Source: Flammulina velutipes
Taxonomy: Eukaryota; Basidiomycota; Agaricomycetes; Agaricales; Physalacriaceae
Assembly: GCA_011800155.1 (NCBI GenBank)
Contig: CM022375.1
Coordinates: forward strand, 1,674,001 to 1,738,000
Reading direction: 5' to 3'
Length of the DNA stretch: 64,000 nt
The notes beneath the pieces were generated by a model. The model was not told where the DNA came from. It did no database searches and worked only from the letters and a program-made list of their open reading frames with translations. Below are positions 23,851-36,595 of this stretch, piece by piece (the stretch's first letter is position 1; the number at the start of each line of letters is the position of its first letter). Position numbers and translations under genes: made by a program.

Positions 23851-25799
23851 TACGCTGAGTGGGGCAGGAAATGGGGTACGCAACCAACTGTCTCTGTTAT
23901 ACTTGGTGTTTATCCGAAGTGAACAGGTAGAATATGCATGGTCAAGCTGTTAGGCCAGCCTATCGTTGTGGTAAACTCTGCCGAAGTCATGCAGGAGATG
24001 GATAGGCAAAGTTCTGTGTATTCCGATCGGCCGCGCCTCGAGATGGCTGGCGAACTAGTCGGGTACGCGAAGACTATAGTGATCATGCCTTACGGGCCAC
24101 AGTTTCGCAATTTTCGCAAGCACTTCTTCCGTTTGATGGGAACGCCCAACCATCTCAAGGCGTATTGGCCTATGCAACACAACGAAGTGAGAAAGTTCCT
24201 TCGTCGTATCCTGGCAAACCCTACGGATTTGGAACAACAGCTGCGCAAGTACGTTGTCGAAATGGTCTCTCTTCCATATGGTATTCACATAATACGACAG
24301 AACGTCTGGAGCCATAATCATGAAGATGGCGTACGGAATCACAGTGGAAGAGGGAGAAGATCCTTTCGTAACTCTCATTGAACATGCCAACGACAATTTC
24401 AACATTGCTTCCACTCCCGGTACGTGATTTCCGTGTCCTCTCCGATTGTACGCTCAGGGCGGGGGGAACTTTAGGAAAATTCATGGTGGATGTGTTGCCA
24501 ATCCTACGCTATATCCCAGCGTGGTTTCCGGGAGCTGGATTCCAGAAGCTTGGTGGTGAATGGAAGAAGGCCTTTGACGACATGGTGGATGTCCCATATA
24601 GTTTTACCAGAAAAATGATGGTGCGCCACAGTTGTTTATTGATCGATGTTGTGATGTTCGGTACTTACCTTATTGTAGGATGAAGGAACAGCACCTGTCT
24701 CCTATGTGTCCTCTGCGTTGGAGAAGGAACCCAATCTGAATGAAAGTACCGTCGACGACATTAAGCATGTCGCGGCGTCGATGTATGGAGGTATCGAATT
24801 GTGTGCCTTTTTCTTGTGGAGTTCTTCCTTATATGCATTCGTAGGTGGGTCAGATACTACCGTATCCTCTCAGTACGCATTCTTCCTTGCCATGCTTCTG
24901 AATCCCGGTGAGCCTTTTATCGTGTACGAGGCGGCGTGCTCTCACTAACTCCTCAAACAGATGTCCAGAAGCAAGCGCAGGCTGAGATAGATACGCTCAC
25001 CGGGGGAGATCGTCTCCCAAACTTGGAAGACAAAGAGCAACTGCCATACGTTCAAGCTGTCGTGACTGAAGTGTTACGCTGGCACAACGTAGCTCCGCTT
25101 GGCGTACCACACAGAGCGTCCGAGGATGGAATTATCGATGGATATTTTGTGCCGAAAGGTTCCTTGATTATCTTGAACCTCTGGTTCGTCGCATCTGTTT
25201 AACCCTCATGCCCCCATGTTGAGATAACCTCCGACAGGCAAATATTACACGATCCCGAGGTCTATCCCGACCCATTGAAGTTCGATCCGACGCGACACAT
25301 TCCTGGTCCGAATAAGGATGTACAACGCGACCCTCGACATGCGTCGTTTGGCATGGGGCGTCGTATCTGCCCTGGAATGCACCTCGCGGAGGCATCGCTT
25401 TTCTTACTCGCGTCAAATGCCTTGGCCACGTTCGATATCAGCCCAATTGTGGAGGATGGTCAGCCTGTCCTTCCGGAACATGAGAACACGGATGGTACCA
25501 TTAGGTACGTTGTTTATGAAGCATGGCTTTGAGACTTCTAATCTTGCTACAGTCACCAGAAGCCGTACAAATATGTACTGAAACCGAGGTCTGAAAAGGC
25601 GGTGGCGTTGATAAATCGCGAATACGCTGAGTTATGACAATGTCGTTCACTCAGTATAACCATAATCATTCCCGGTGAATGAAACATGTAATTTTAGGTC
25701 AATGCTTGATACTGAAATTCAAAAAATGACTATGTGGCGCAGCCTCTGATTGAATTTATCACACACGTTGTTGGCCTTGAATTCAATATACATAGCGTC

Positions 25800-26733
25800 T
25801 TACTCTCGACACCCCGCCCCATGTCCACCCTTCATCATGTACTCCTCAGCCACCTGCCAAACGTCATCTTCGTCGGGGTCTACGTACAATATATTCTTCA
25901 GTTTTCCCAATCGTTCCTTCTCAGTATCGATGATAACAATACGCGGCTCTGCATCTCGCATTCGCTGAAACTCTTCCTCTAGGTCATGGACACCGCCACC
26001 CTGTTGCATGAGCCCGTTCCCACAAACGATGATGAACATGCGCAGATGTGGACATGGATCCACCAGGAGTTTGTCTATGAACACGAACATTTCTGTGTTG
26101 GAAAACTCGTATGGGCCTATGTGGTATGCGAAATGGGTGATGGATTGGCGACTTTGTAGGATTTCCATGAGGGTTGATGCCATATTAGTGCGATATCTTT
26201 GCGTAAAACCGACGCTGAAATGTGTGACATTGGGCGGTAGAGTGTTGACGTCAATCTCGTATGGGTCGGTGATGGCGAGGCGCCTGAGCGAGGCGAGGTG
26301 GGTCATTGGAGGGGTTTCGGAAAACAAATGACCGAGGTTGGAGGCCTTTAACATGCGTGTGGTGAGCGACGATAATCCAGTGCACACTGTCAGGATATGC
26401 TCCGCGTCGGCCATGTTCTCCATATCGATATCAAGGTTTTGAACGATTTGCGCGTAGAATGCGTTATCGTTACGCAGCTTGATAGATCGCCTGAAGAGGG
26501 ATACCGATTTAGGTTTTAGAATAGAGACTTGTTGGTAGATAATCCGGTCAATCCTAGCGGAAGCATTCAATAAGAAGGAGCATACAGGTCTCAGAATAGA
26601 AATCCTACCATTTTCGTGCCGTATGAGAGACCAGGGCAAGGGCAAGAGCTGTCTTGCGGTTGCCGCGAGTGGCCTCTTCAAACACAGTACGTGTGATGTC
26701 CTCTGGGAAGTTGTGGAACACAGAGGTGGACAT
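25800..26733 (-). CDS. F-box-like repeat-family protein, copy 1
   Basis: Exon 1 (26733 to about 26609) encodes MSTSVFHNFPEDITRTVFEE..., a degenerate F-box-like head. The intron is at about 26554-26608, right after the Trp codon of ARKW. Exon 2 carries the family core: IIYQQVS, an altered RNDNAFYAQIV (RNDxAFFARxV in most copies), LPPNVTHFSVGF, ITHFAYHIGPYEF, CPHLRMFIIVCG, EPRIVIIDTEKERLGKLKN and EDDVWQVAEEYM. It is one of the more diverged copies. The role is unknown; an F-box head would suggest SCF ubiquitin-ligase adaptors, but that is inference from a weak motif. Confidence 0.75.
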
Positions 26734-26935
26734 GATGGAAGAGTTGGAAAGAGATCTGCGTACCTGTTCATTTCACACAAGAACTGCGAACTGAGACATT
26801 CTTATTGTGTTCCTGCGCCACCTTGAGATCACAAATCAGTCTACGGTCCGAGGTACCGACGTGCGCCACAGTGATGGAAGCAAATTATTCGTCAAGATGT
26901 ATAAATCATTCAAGTCGTTCGTCTGGCTTCCGAAG

Positions 26936-27950
26936 TTATACTTGAATTTCCGCAGTCTTTTTTAAATACTCTTCTGCCTTTTCCCAAATGTCATCTTGAT
27001 CAAAGCCCGCCGAGTCCAACACATTCTTTACTCCCTCAAAGTCCTCACACCCAGAATTGATAATCACAAGGCGCGGTTCCTCTCCTCGCAGCCTATCGAT
27101 CAATCTCTCTGTTTCCAGAATGTCTGTCTCGTCCCTTTTAGCTGCCATTGGCAGTGGTTGTGTTATGTCGTCTACTAGATCTGGACCAACGTGGATAACA
27201 AATACGCGCAGATTCGGGCAAGACGCCGTCGTGTAGCTCCAAAGGTCTGATAACACACTTGAATCACCGAATATGAACTGGAAGGCGTAACGGCCCAGGT
27301 CGTATCGGACATGGGTGAGGGACGGCTGCGCGCGAAGGACATCTTGGAGGATACCAGCAGAGCTCACGACCCGCGTCGCGGCATTAAGCATATCGTGAAG
27401 ATTTGTCCGGAGAGTCATAGAATGGATCCGAAAGGGATCAGTGAGTGTGACGTGTGTGAGTGAGTTGAGGTGGCGCAAGTCTGCAATGTCCTTGCTCGGT
27501 TTCATCTGCGTGGTATATGGTCATTTTAGCAGGCTTGAATTGGTCGGGAATATGTTTACCCGGGGAGGTACTATGATGTATAGCGACTTGATATGGATGC
27601 ACGATGAAAGGATTGTCGCCATATGTTCCTCTCCCATAGTGTCAGTTGTTGCAGTGAGGCTACGGACGGTTCGCGCGAAGAAGGCGGCGTCATTACGGGA
27701 TTGAATGGATGAACAGAACTGAGCGCCAGTGGAGGGTGTGGAGAGATGAACTTGGCGGTAGAGGATTGGGTCGATCCTGAAGAGGGATGATAAAAAGGTT
27801 TCCCGCGCGAAAAAGACCACAGTACCATCGTCGTACGGAACGGGAGACCAAGATGATGTTGATGAGTGTCCTGCGACAGCTTATCGCAGCTTCTTCGAGT
27901 ATGATGCGCGCGATATCGTGTGGAAGTCTATTGAAGGGAAAATCTGCCAT
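26936..27950 (-). pseudogene. F-box-like repeat-family copy 2 with premature stop
   Basis: It starts MADFPFNRLPHDIARIILEE at 27950, with the family intron after RRW (near 27780-27827) and IDPILYRQVHL next. The frame then runs to a TGA near 27521-27523 (...SSLLK stop) and resumes in the same frame with DIADLRHLNSLTHVTLTDPF through to EDFEGVKNVLDSAGFDQDDIW at 26936. The stop lies in the variable loop before the DLRHL motif. No splice pair that removes it is apparent, so the copy is probably dead or truncated. Confidence 0.75.
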
Positions 27951-28168
27951 GATGGTCGCAGCGTGATTGAAAGGATGCCGTGCAAAAAATAGACGATCAT
28001 CCATGTATCGACACTCCTTTGATGAACGTGTTCCATAGATGATAGACCTTGCGTCAAAAGAATTACTGTAGAGTACAACTGATGGAAATGGGTAGGATAG
28101 AATGAGGATAACCAAGCACAAAATACAGCAAATTGAAGAACTCTCGAAAATAAAAAAAAGGAAGTAAA

Positions 28169-29933
28169 TCATGAATCTCCTTCTGCTAACCCTAATCGTG
28201 CCCGATCTGCATATGGCGGGGGTAATTCTCGGACGACACCACCGTCTCTATGTTGATATATAATTTCGCGCTCTCCAGTTGGCGCGAAGCTCGCCCTCGT
28301 CGATACTGATATCGGTCTGGTATCATGATGATGGCTCGATACTGACGGATACGCAGACACAGACGTCGACTGCGAGCGCTCCATCGGGGCTCGCCCACTT
28401 CCACTGCTCTCAGAATCATCCGTGCTACCACTCGGCACCCCAGCTTCAGCGGCTTTCGACCGCCTCACAGGCACGAGCGGGAAATTCGAGAACGTCGCTG
28501 GTCGCTCCGATATCGACGACTGCGACGGAGCTTGAGACTGAGACGACGTCGGTCGGCCAGACGAGGAAGGGGGATTATGGTTATTCACCATTTGATACGG
28601 ATCGAAATGGGTCGTCGAGTCCGTATTATGGCCGTACGGCGATTTGGGCGAGTACGGTACAGACGGCTGCTGCGACGTGAACGCGTTTATCGATAGGACC
28701 TGGCCGGACATGTACGGGGTGGGCATCATGTCTGGGTCGATTTCGGAGTTATTTTGGGTGTGGCGTCGTCGTCTGTACCACCACCAGAATCCACCGCCGG
28801 CGAGGAGTAGGAGAGCTAGGACGCCTAGGACGACGCCGACGATGATTCCTGTGCGATTGGATTTTCCCCTTGCTGCTCTTTCGGCTGCTGCTGCTGCATC
28901 CAGTTCCGTGGAGTTCCCGCTTGTGCTAATCAAAGTCCCACAGTCGATGTCAGTTTGATCTGGAGGGTGGAAGTGAGATGGATGGGTATCAGCGTGGGGA
29001 ACAACGGACCTGCGGTTAGGATAGAAGGTGTTCCGTATGCGATACGTCCCGTTCTGCGGCGTGTTAGTGAATGTGTTTCAGACGAATGTCAGTACGCACG
29101 AATCAACGACAGAGGCTGAGACGGGTGATCAGCATGATTTACCAAGGGAAAGGAAAGATGAGCTTACCCATCATTAGCTTATTGCCGTCTGCCCTGTTGA
29201 TATATGTGTAGGCGTCATCATCTTGGTTCGTTGTCACATTGGTGATCACTGGTGAGTTCACCTGGGCGAAGGAAACATTATAGGGAGGTACACCGCCGTC
29301 GATGCGCAAGCCCCATGGTTGGCACGCCTGCAGAATATCCGAAGAGGACACATTCGATGAAACTTTGAAATTTGTATCGCTGCCGTCCAGGACACAATTT
29401 GTAGTCGAGCCCGCTGCGACAAAATAAGCAAGGGATGGAAGTCAGTATGAAGCCACGTACTTTCGATGGTGAAGAGTTTTGGCGCGACACCGCCTGAGCT
29501 GTCGTTGGAATCTATTACATTCAGCAACAGTTTGGACCCTGGCATACTTGTTAGCGCCCCGGGCTACGCGGAGAGGGGATGAACGGGCGCTTACCCACAG
29601 GATTGTTGACTATCCACTTGAGATCGTCCTCGTCTGAACCCAGAAGCGTCGTGCGCACGCTGCCGCCCTGTTCCCAGGCGCGCATGTAATACGGCGGGAC
29701 ACCAGAGCTGTTCCCACTGTAATTTGGCCATGGTGTCACCATAATTCCCAATTCCTGACATGATCCCAGAGTCGACGAAACGGACTAGGAATGACTCAGT
29801 AAAAGGGCACATGTCCTGCAGGAGGACGTACATTGGACTGGAACGCCCACTGAAATATCCTCGCTGTTGTTTCGGCCTGGCATGCACCCAGCAATGAGAC
29901 GGCCGTCAGCGCTGCCAATGCTCGGTTCACCAT
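28169..29933 (-). CDS. type I membrane protein with Ser-rich cytoplasmic tail
   Basis: Secreted/plasma-membrane protein. A signal peptide (MVNRALAALTAVSLLGACQA, start at 29933) is followed by an ectodomain with two related beta-rich repeats (VPPYYMRAWEQGGS...LLNVIDSND and VPPYNVSFAQVNSP...LMMAVVDSNG), several N-glycosylation sites and Cys residues. One strong membrane helix follows (GIIVGVVLGVLALLLLAGGG, then WWWYRRRR). The cytoplasmic tail of about 200 residues is rich in Ser/Pro and His. At least five introns. The architecture fits the cell-wall-sensor-like or adhesin-like membrane proteins common in basidiomycetes, but ligand and pathway are unknown. Confidence 0.75.
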
Positions 29934-31608
29934 GGCGAGCGAGGACGAGGGGAAAGAAAAGTAAAAGCAAAAGCGAAAGAGCAGAGATGAAGGAGATGGA
30001 GAAGAAGCAAAAAAGGCGCCAGGCCTTCCAATGAGGCTATGTCCGCTGACTTCGGCGGAGTCGACCCTGCTCCGCGAATGTGCAACCCGCGCTGCCCAGC
30101 TTGAAAGAAAGTGAACGAAAAACGAATGGTGGTGTAAAGAAAGGAGAAAGACAACGACAACAGATTCAGACGAAGCGCAAAAAGATACAGATGGTCGTTA
30201 CCTTGCCTGGTGCGCCAATACCTGCCAAGTGATAGTCGTGCCTTGCGATCAGCAATCCATCACTGTAATGTACTCGGATCAGAACGCGCCTCCGAGCGCA
30301 ATTAAAACAGTCGGGATTGCGAGTCTCGACGGCGCTCACAGTCGCTATTCGATCTCTTCGGATACACGGTTGGTCTCGAATACTTGTACAGTCAGGATTG
30401 TCGTAAATACCGAGGGCAGTGCTAGACCAATGTCACTTGTAGGGCAATCCAGATATTTATCACGCAAGGGGTACAAATTAAAAGCCTATGCATTATACTT
30501 TTGAGCAAGTTGCGGTAGCCGACCGTCGAAGACCGATTAATCATAAGTACACGGCCAAAGCTACGTGAAAAGGGGGAAAGAAACGTTTCGATTTACGAGA
30601 AACCGGTGCCAACGAAACAAATTGCAGTTCAAGAGGTCTCATTTGCGCCACCCTGCGCCACCGTAGTAGATAGAGTCAGGAACAGGGGCATTTTGAGTTC
30701 AGTGGGAAACATAATAGACGATCCAGTGCTCTCTTAGCTCTACAATCCATTATCCACAGCCTCGAGTTCAAGGACGCGGGGAAGATCTAGACTGACCTAC
30801 CCCGCGGGGTAAGTAAACATTACACCAGCAACTAACGCGTCGATTTTGGATGGTCAGCCTGCTGTAAGAATCTTCTTTAGTCCATGAAGCATATGTCAAA
30901 CGCCCTTCTAACAAACTTGGAAAGTGGAAGCTTGACGTCCTACAGCGTGCGCCACACGATCACGTGGGGGCTGGTCAAGAACGCCATGCTTCTACTAGAG
31001 AGGGGAAACTGCATTAAAATGTTACGATAAGCTTCGACAGCATTGTTTTGTCATTATAGAACCGCATTGGGTACGAAAGACGCGTAGTTCAGTGAAGAGG
31101 ACATAGATGCGCACCGGCAGTTGCTCGGCGATCAGCAGACTATGTACTGTTGTATGTCCATTGCTTCCTATCTTTCGCTCATACTCTCATTGCTTCTGGT
31201 CTAGCGATTACGAACAGCCCGTATCCACCCCGGCCAATATACCTACCACATCTACCTGTGCACAGGTAACGGCTTCAAACCGCCTGGATAATTATTACTG
31301 AACCAGCATGGCAGACATTGCATATGAAATGAGGTGCACACGAAAAGATCGAGGAAAGAAAGGCGGAGGAGAAAAGGTAGGCGTTGCCGTAAAAACAGAT
31401 CTGCCGCTGATTGTCACAGTGAATGGACTTGCTCCTTTCTACCATCTGGTTTTGGTGAAGTTCTGAACAACAGCTGAACAGAACAACGCGGCCATCGCCA
31501 GCCATCGTTTCGTAGGCCCCTGACGTTATTATAACTGGTGACCCTACGCGGGCGGATCTCGACAGGCCTTTATTTGCACGACTCCGACGCCGTTCACTTG
31601 TAACGACC
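29934..31608. other. 1.7-kb intergenic region
   Basis: No gene recognised; the frames present are short and overlap. Contains several GCGCCAC motifs (two near 30646-30660, one near 30950). It includes the promoters of the divergent membrane-protein and AASS-like genes. Confidence 0.45.
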
Positions 31609-34600
31609 ATGGCCACCGCAGCGATTTCGCGTCTTGCACGGCGCCAGATTACTGTCGGGATACGCAGAGAAGATCCAGCGCGGATATGGGAACGACGGTG
31701 TCCTCTGACACCCAGTAATGTTCATAATCTCGTAGCCAAGGAAGGCATTCAAGTCCACGTCGAGGGATGCAACAGACGGGTGTATAATGATAAGCTGTAT
31801 GCAGAGGTACGTCTGCTCTGTAGTGACCATACTCCGAGCTAAACGTTTCGCAGGCAGGCGCGACCATCGTACGCGACCTCAGCAAGGCGCATATAATACT
31901 CGGAATCAAGGAGCCGCCGCTCTCGGAGCTTCAGCGTCAGCTGTCACCCATCGACGGTGTCCCACGGACACATCTCGCGTTCTCGCACACCGCCAAAGGC
32001 CAGCTGTACAACATGCCGCTCCTCGCGTCGTTCCTCAAGCCAAACAGTCCTCGCCTCGTCGACTTTGAACTCCTCACAAATGACACCGGGAAGCGGACTG
32101 TAGGCTTTGGATGGTTCGCCGGCTTTGCTGGCGTCTATGAGTCGCTTACTGCCATGGCCCATTCGCATCTTAATTCTGGAATCGCGTCTCCGTTCATCTA
32201 CACCCCACGGCCTCATACTCTACCTTCGGTTCATCACCTTCGCCTCGCATTACGTGACATCGGGAATCAGATTTCCAGTGAGGGGACTCCGAAGGCTTTG
32301 GGGCCCTTCGTGATTGGTGTAACTGGCACGGGAAACGTCGCTAAAGGATGTTTGTCCGCACTGGAAGAACTACCTACTTCCACAGTCTCTCCCAAGGACC
32401 TGAGCGCACTACTAACGGACCCGACGACCGATCTGCACAAGGTTTGTCTCTCCCAAGATGTTGTCAGCTAGTCCAACTAATTAACGCGTTCCATCAGATT
32501 TATGTCGTCCATGCAAAACCCTCGGATTACATTACCAACCCATCTGGCACTTACTCTCGCGAAGAATACTACGCCAAACCGGAGATCTATACTTCCAACT
32601 TTGCGTCGTCCGTAAGTCCACTCACAGAAACCTCAGACATGCACTCACCGTCCGCAGATCGCACCATACCTCACTCTCTTCCTGAACGGAGCTGGATGGG
32701 CCCCAGGTTTCCCCAGACTCATGACTACTCCACAGCTCATCGAGGCTCTCAAACTGGCTCAACCGTATGGCGGCGAGCGATTCACCAACATTGGCGACAT
32801 CAGCTGCGACCCCGCGGGTGGATTGGAGTTCATGACGCACGCTACGACGCTCTCTTCGCCTTCTTTCGTGCTGCAGCCGTCTCCCGAGCTGCCGCCGGTT
32901 AGGATCATGTCTGTCGATATCCTCCCTACCGCCGTTCCCAGTGACGCGTCCGAGATATTCTCGAATGCGCTCATGCCTTACTTGCAGTCGATCATTGCGA
33001 GTTATGCTGGGGAACCTGCGGGTGAATATGAAGAGGCGATTGATCGGGCGACGATTGCGAAGGATGGGCATCTTACGGAGAAGCATGCTTGGTTGCGGGA
33101 GTTGGCTGCGCCTCATAACGAGAAGCATGTCCTTATCTTGGGGAGTGGGATGGTTGCTGGGCCTGCGGTGGATAAGATTGCGAGACGTGGGGACGTCAAG
33201 GTTACAGTTGGTACGTGCCTCCGCTTCATGTCTGTCCGGGATGCTCATGAGGAACGTAGCGAGTAACTCATTGAGTGAATTAGAGGCGCTTAGCGCGCCG
33301 TACGACAATGTGCACTACGTCCAGACGGATCTATCTGACCCAATTAACATTGCGGAGACTTTGAAGACTGCCAACGTCGTTATCAGGCGAGTGAAACTGA
33401 GGTTTGGCACATTGTAAACAAGGCTCATCCACTTCCAGTTTGTTACCGGTACCTCTTCATGCCCAAGTTGCCGAGCTCTGTATTGAGCACAAGAAGCACC
33501 TCGTCACTGCGTCGTACATATCAGACCAGATGAAGGCGCTTCACTCCCGGTTGGCCCTCACATCACATTCATCCCACCTCAACTCACTTTTCTTAGCGCC
33601 GTCGACGCGGATGTTATCCTCCTCAACGAGATCGGCTTAGACCCCGGAATCGACCACTGCTCCGCCATCTCCATGATCGAGAAGCTCAAAGCTGAAAAGA
33701 AAGATATCGTCTCTTTCGTGTCATTCTGCGGTGGCTTACCCGACGTCTCTGTCCCCGCCGATAACGTCTTCCGATACAAGTTCTCTTGGAGCCCCAAGGG
33801 TGTGCTTTCTGCTATTTTGAACCCGGCGGTGTATAAGAAGGGCGGGGAGGTAAGGAAGGTGGAGGAGGGAAGGCTTTTGGAGGGGTACTTCCCGGGTGTT
33901 CCGGGGGATTTTCCGGCGGTGTTTGAGGGCCTTCCGAATAGGGATAGTTTGAAGTATGCGGAAGGGTATGGGTTGGATTTGGGGAGGATGAGGACGTTCA
34001 TGAGGGGGACGTTGAGGTGAGTTTTTTTTTGGTTGGACTTTTGAGTGGGTTGTTGATAGTGTTGGTGTACCTAAGGTATCCTGGCTTTTCGGAGGAGATG
34101 GGTAAATGTCAACGGGCTGGTCTTCTTGAGACGCGTAGGCTTTTGGATTCTAGTGAGGGAGAAAAGTTGATTTTTGCTTTGGAGGGTATTATGGGTCGCA
34201 AGTTATCGGTCCCGAAGGAGGTTCTTAGCGGGGCGAACACGCCTATTGACCTCTTCGCTGCGGTCCTTGCTCATAACCTGAAATATGAGGCTGGAGAGAG
34301 GGATATGGTCGTCCTATCGCATGAGCTGACGACGGTGAGCAAGGGGGTCGAGGAGGTGCATACGTCTGTGCTGTATCTTGCTGGGGACGAGAAGTATAGT
34401 GCGATGGCTAAGACTGTTGGGTTGCCTGTGGCGATTTCGGCGTTGCTTGTGTTGGATGGGAAGGTGGGGAGGAGGGGTGTTATGGGGCCGGGGGATGAGA
34501 GTGTGAGGGTGCCGGTGTTGAGGGGGTTGGGTGAGGAGGGGGTTGTTATGGAGGAGAGGACGTATCGAGGGGAGGAATTGGAGGGGATGAGGGAGAAGGG

Positions 34601-34655
34601 GAAGATTTCGAGGGGTGGGTGGGTTGCGGAGAGGAAGGAAGTTGGGGATGTATGA
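31609..34655 (+). CDS. bifunctional lysine-ketoglutarate reductase / saccharopine dehydrogenase (AASS-like)
   Basis: Lysine catabolism through saccharopine to alpha-aminoadipic semialdehyde, probably mitochondrial (basic, Arg/Ser-rich N-terminus [13 protein letters not shown]). The LKR half shows [48 protein letters not shown] and [15 protein letters not shown]. The SDH half shows [17 protein letters not shown] (Rossmann), [52 protein letters not shown] and [15 protein letters not shown]. It ends [21 protein letters not shown]. About seven introns and roughly 900 residues, close to animal AASS. Most fungi make lysine by separate Lys1 and Lys9 proteins, so this fused, LKR-first order matches the animal/plant catabolic enzyme. 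Some exon borders near 33400-33600 are approximate. Confidence 0.88.
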
Positions 34656-35492
34656 ATGAATGAATGTCTTGTAAAACTTAATGCTAATTTATTTGACCAA
34701 GTGACTTGTTCAATAGCAGGCAAGGCCAAGAGGGCTTTTCATCGAATTAATTGCGGAAGACGATATTCTTGCATGAGTGATAGAATGGATATATTGTCGA
34801 GAACAACACACTCTATAACATGGCTTGCAAGACATTCTGAAGCTAGGAAGATCAACCTTTCCCACGGTGGTCGTCGTCCACTTCTTAGTTGTCCCTCAGG
34901 ACAATTCAGTGTCGTCCAGGTTTATTGTGTCCCTTGCCTCTAGACATGCTCCAGACGCGTCGGATCTGGGAAGCAGCGGGGAAAGGGACGCGCGCGCTGT
35001 GCGGGTGTGATCAGAGCGCTTCACCTCCAAGGGAGCAAATGTTTTGCTTGAAAGAGAGGACGTTTGGAAGAAGGTATGTGTATGATAAAGAGTATGTAGC
35101 AACGCAAGGTGGATCTAGAGACAGTGAGTGTGTGAATGAGTTGGAATAGCATGTCAATGAATAACCTTTAACGCTTCTTAGGTAAGTACGAAGAGTCGTT
35201 AACCGCCCTGTTGACGGGTAGTACATAAAGGCAGGGGCGCCACATGGAATAAGCTTAACTTGAGACCTTGTTCGACGTTTGGAGTCGTACCACCACCACC
35301 ACTCTTCAGCATGTTGCAGGCAAGATATTTATATACTCGTCAATGAGCGTCTAACTGAGAAGATAGAAGAACGTCGCACGGGAATTGGAAGCAGAGAATG
35401 ATTCGGATGGGAAGGTGGCGCAAGGTATTGTGAATGTTTGCGTTACTCGTGGACGGCTCACACCCCACGTAGCAAACCCGCTCTGGACCGTT
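34656..35492. other. intergenic spacer
   Basis: No gene seen. A GCGCCAC motif lies near 35237 and a GTGGCGCA motif near 35411, about 80 bp before family copy 3. Confidence 0.4.
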
Positions 35493-36393
35493 ATGCGATT
35501 CCAAGACTTTCCAGCCGATATAACGCGCATTGTTCTTGAGGAGGCAGCGCGAAGCTGTAGTAGGACGGCGCTCATCCTTGTTTCGGTATCACATGTGATA
35601 CGAAGATGGTAAGTAGTATTTGTTTCGTTGAGATTTCGTGCGTTGCTTACCTCGCTATTCCAGGATCGAGCCACTCATCTACCAGGAAGTCTCCCTTCCA
35701 GACCCTCTCTCCGTTTCACTCTTCAAGCAGTCCATCCAACTGCATAATGACGATGCATTCTTCGCGCGAGCGGTCCGCGTTCTTACCATCGACATGGAGA
35801 ATTCCACAGATGCAGAGCACATCCTCTCATCATGCTCCGGGCTCTCGTCGTTAACCCTCCTCATGCTACGCGCTCCTCGGGACAAGGACTGGTCTCACCG
35901 AATCCCCGATATGCGGCATCTCCACTCGCTCAAGCACCTCAACATCAGCGACGCGATGGTCGTTGACGTTGACAGGCTCCCGCCTAACGTGACGCACTTT
36001 GGGTACATGTTGGTTGGGAGGTATAGTCGGGGGGCAGCTGAGTCCCTGATGTGTGTGCTACGTGGCCGGCGCTCTATCACGCACGTCATGTCTGGGACGG
36101 GGTTGAGCATATATGACAATGACGAGACGTTCGAGATTATTGATAGACTCAAGGACTCGGAGGTGTCTCTGCGCGTGTTTGTCGTGGTTTGTGGGTCTGG
36201 GCTTAGGCAGGAATGGGAGGGGGAGGAGGGTAGGGTGGAGGAGGAGTTTCGGAGGATGAGGGAGGGGGAGGAGCGTGTTGTTGTTGTTAATGTGGAGCGG
36301 AAGCAGTTTGGGAGGGTGAGGGGGGTGACGGATGTTGATTTTGGGAAGGAGGATGTTTGGGAGGTGGCGGAGGGGTATCTGGCGAAGGAGTGA
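35493..36393 (+). CDS. F-box-like repeat-family protein, copy 3
   Basis: MRFQDFPADITRIVLEEAAR..., family intron (about 35609-35663) after RRW, then IEPLIYQEVSLPDPLSV, DDAFFARAVRVLTIDME, IPDMRHLHSLKHLNIS, LPPNVTHFGYM and VWEVAEGYLAKE. The 3' third is very purine-rich on the plus strand (GGAGGAGG runs), unlike its 5' half, which suggests a local compositional shift. It ends at 36393. Function unknown, as for the other copies. Confidence 0.78.
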
Positions 36394-36595
36394 ATATGGT
36401 ATTTATGAGAGATGGGCTACTAGAGAGTACATAAGCAAACCGATAATCAAGGATTAGAAGTGCACTTACGAGGGACATCCGCAATTCATAGACGGAGTTT
36501 CTTGTTCGACGAGCAGACTTGGGTACGAGATGCAGGATGATAGATGAAAGTGTGATAGATAATGAGAAATATAGTCCATGGTATAACTGGTATCG

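Larger units (their letters stand above)
21966..25637 (+). pseudogene. cytochrome P450 gene interrupted by a transposable element
   Basis: Fungal class II (ER-anchored) P450 monooxygenase. Exon 1 (21966-22091) gives a membrane anchor and LPPGPPGLPIIG. Exon 2 begins at 22147 (NVFDMPTKGKDWLTY) and is cut after WLT-Y by a 1,660-bp insertion (22191-23850). The exon resumes at 23851 with AEWGRKWG. The remaining exons are intact and join in frame: LLGQPIVVVNSAEVM, an I-helix GGSDTT, EVLR as ExxR, FDPTRH, heme loop FGMGRRICPG, and a stop at 25635-25637. Removing the insert and one TA copy restores an uninterrupted frame across the site, and no other disabling change was found. The insertion is therefore probably recent and the allele may be polymorphic. 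The CYP family and substrate cannot be assigned by eye. Confidence 0.87.

Noticed and set aside
30229..30504. 91-codon plus-strand frame
   Set aside because: No family features, no upstream or downstream exon with matching phase; likely chance.
34271..34729. 152-codon minus-strand frame
   Set aside because: Entirely antisense to the conserved C-terminal exon of the AASS-like gene.
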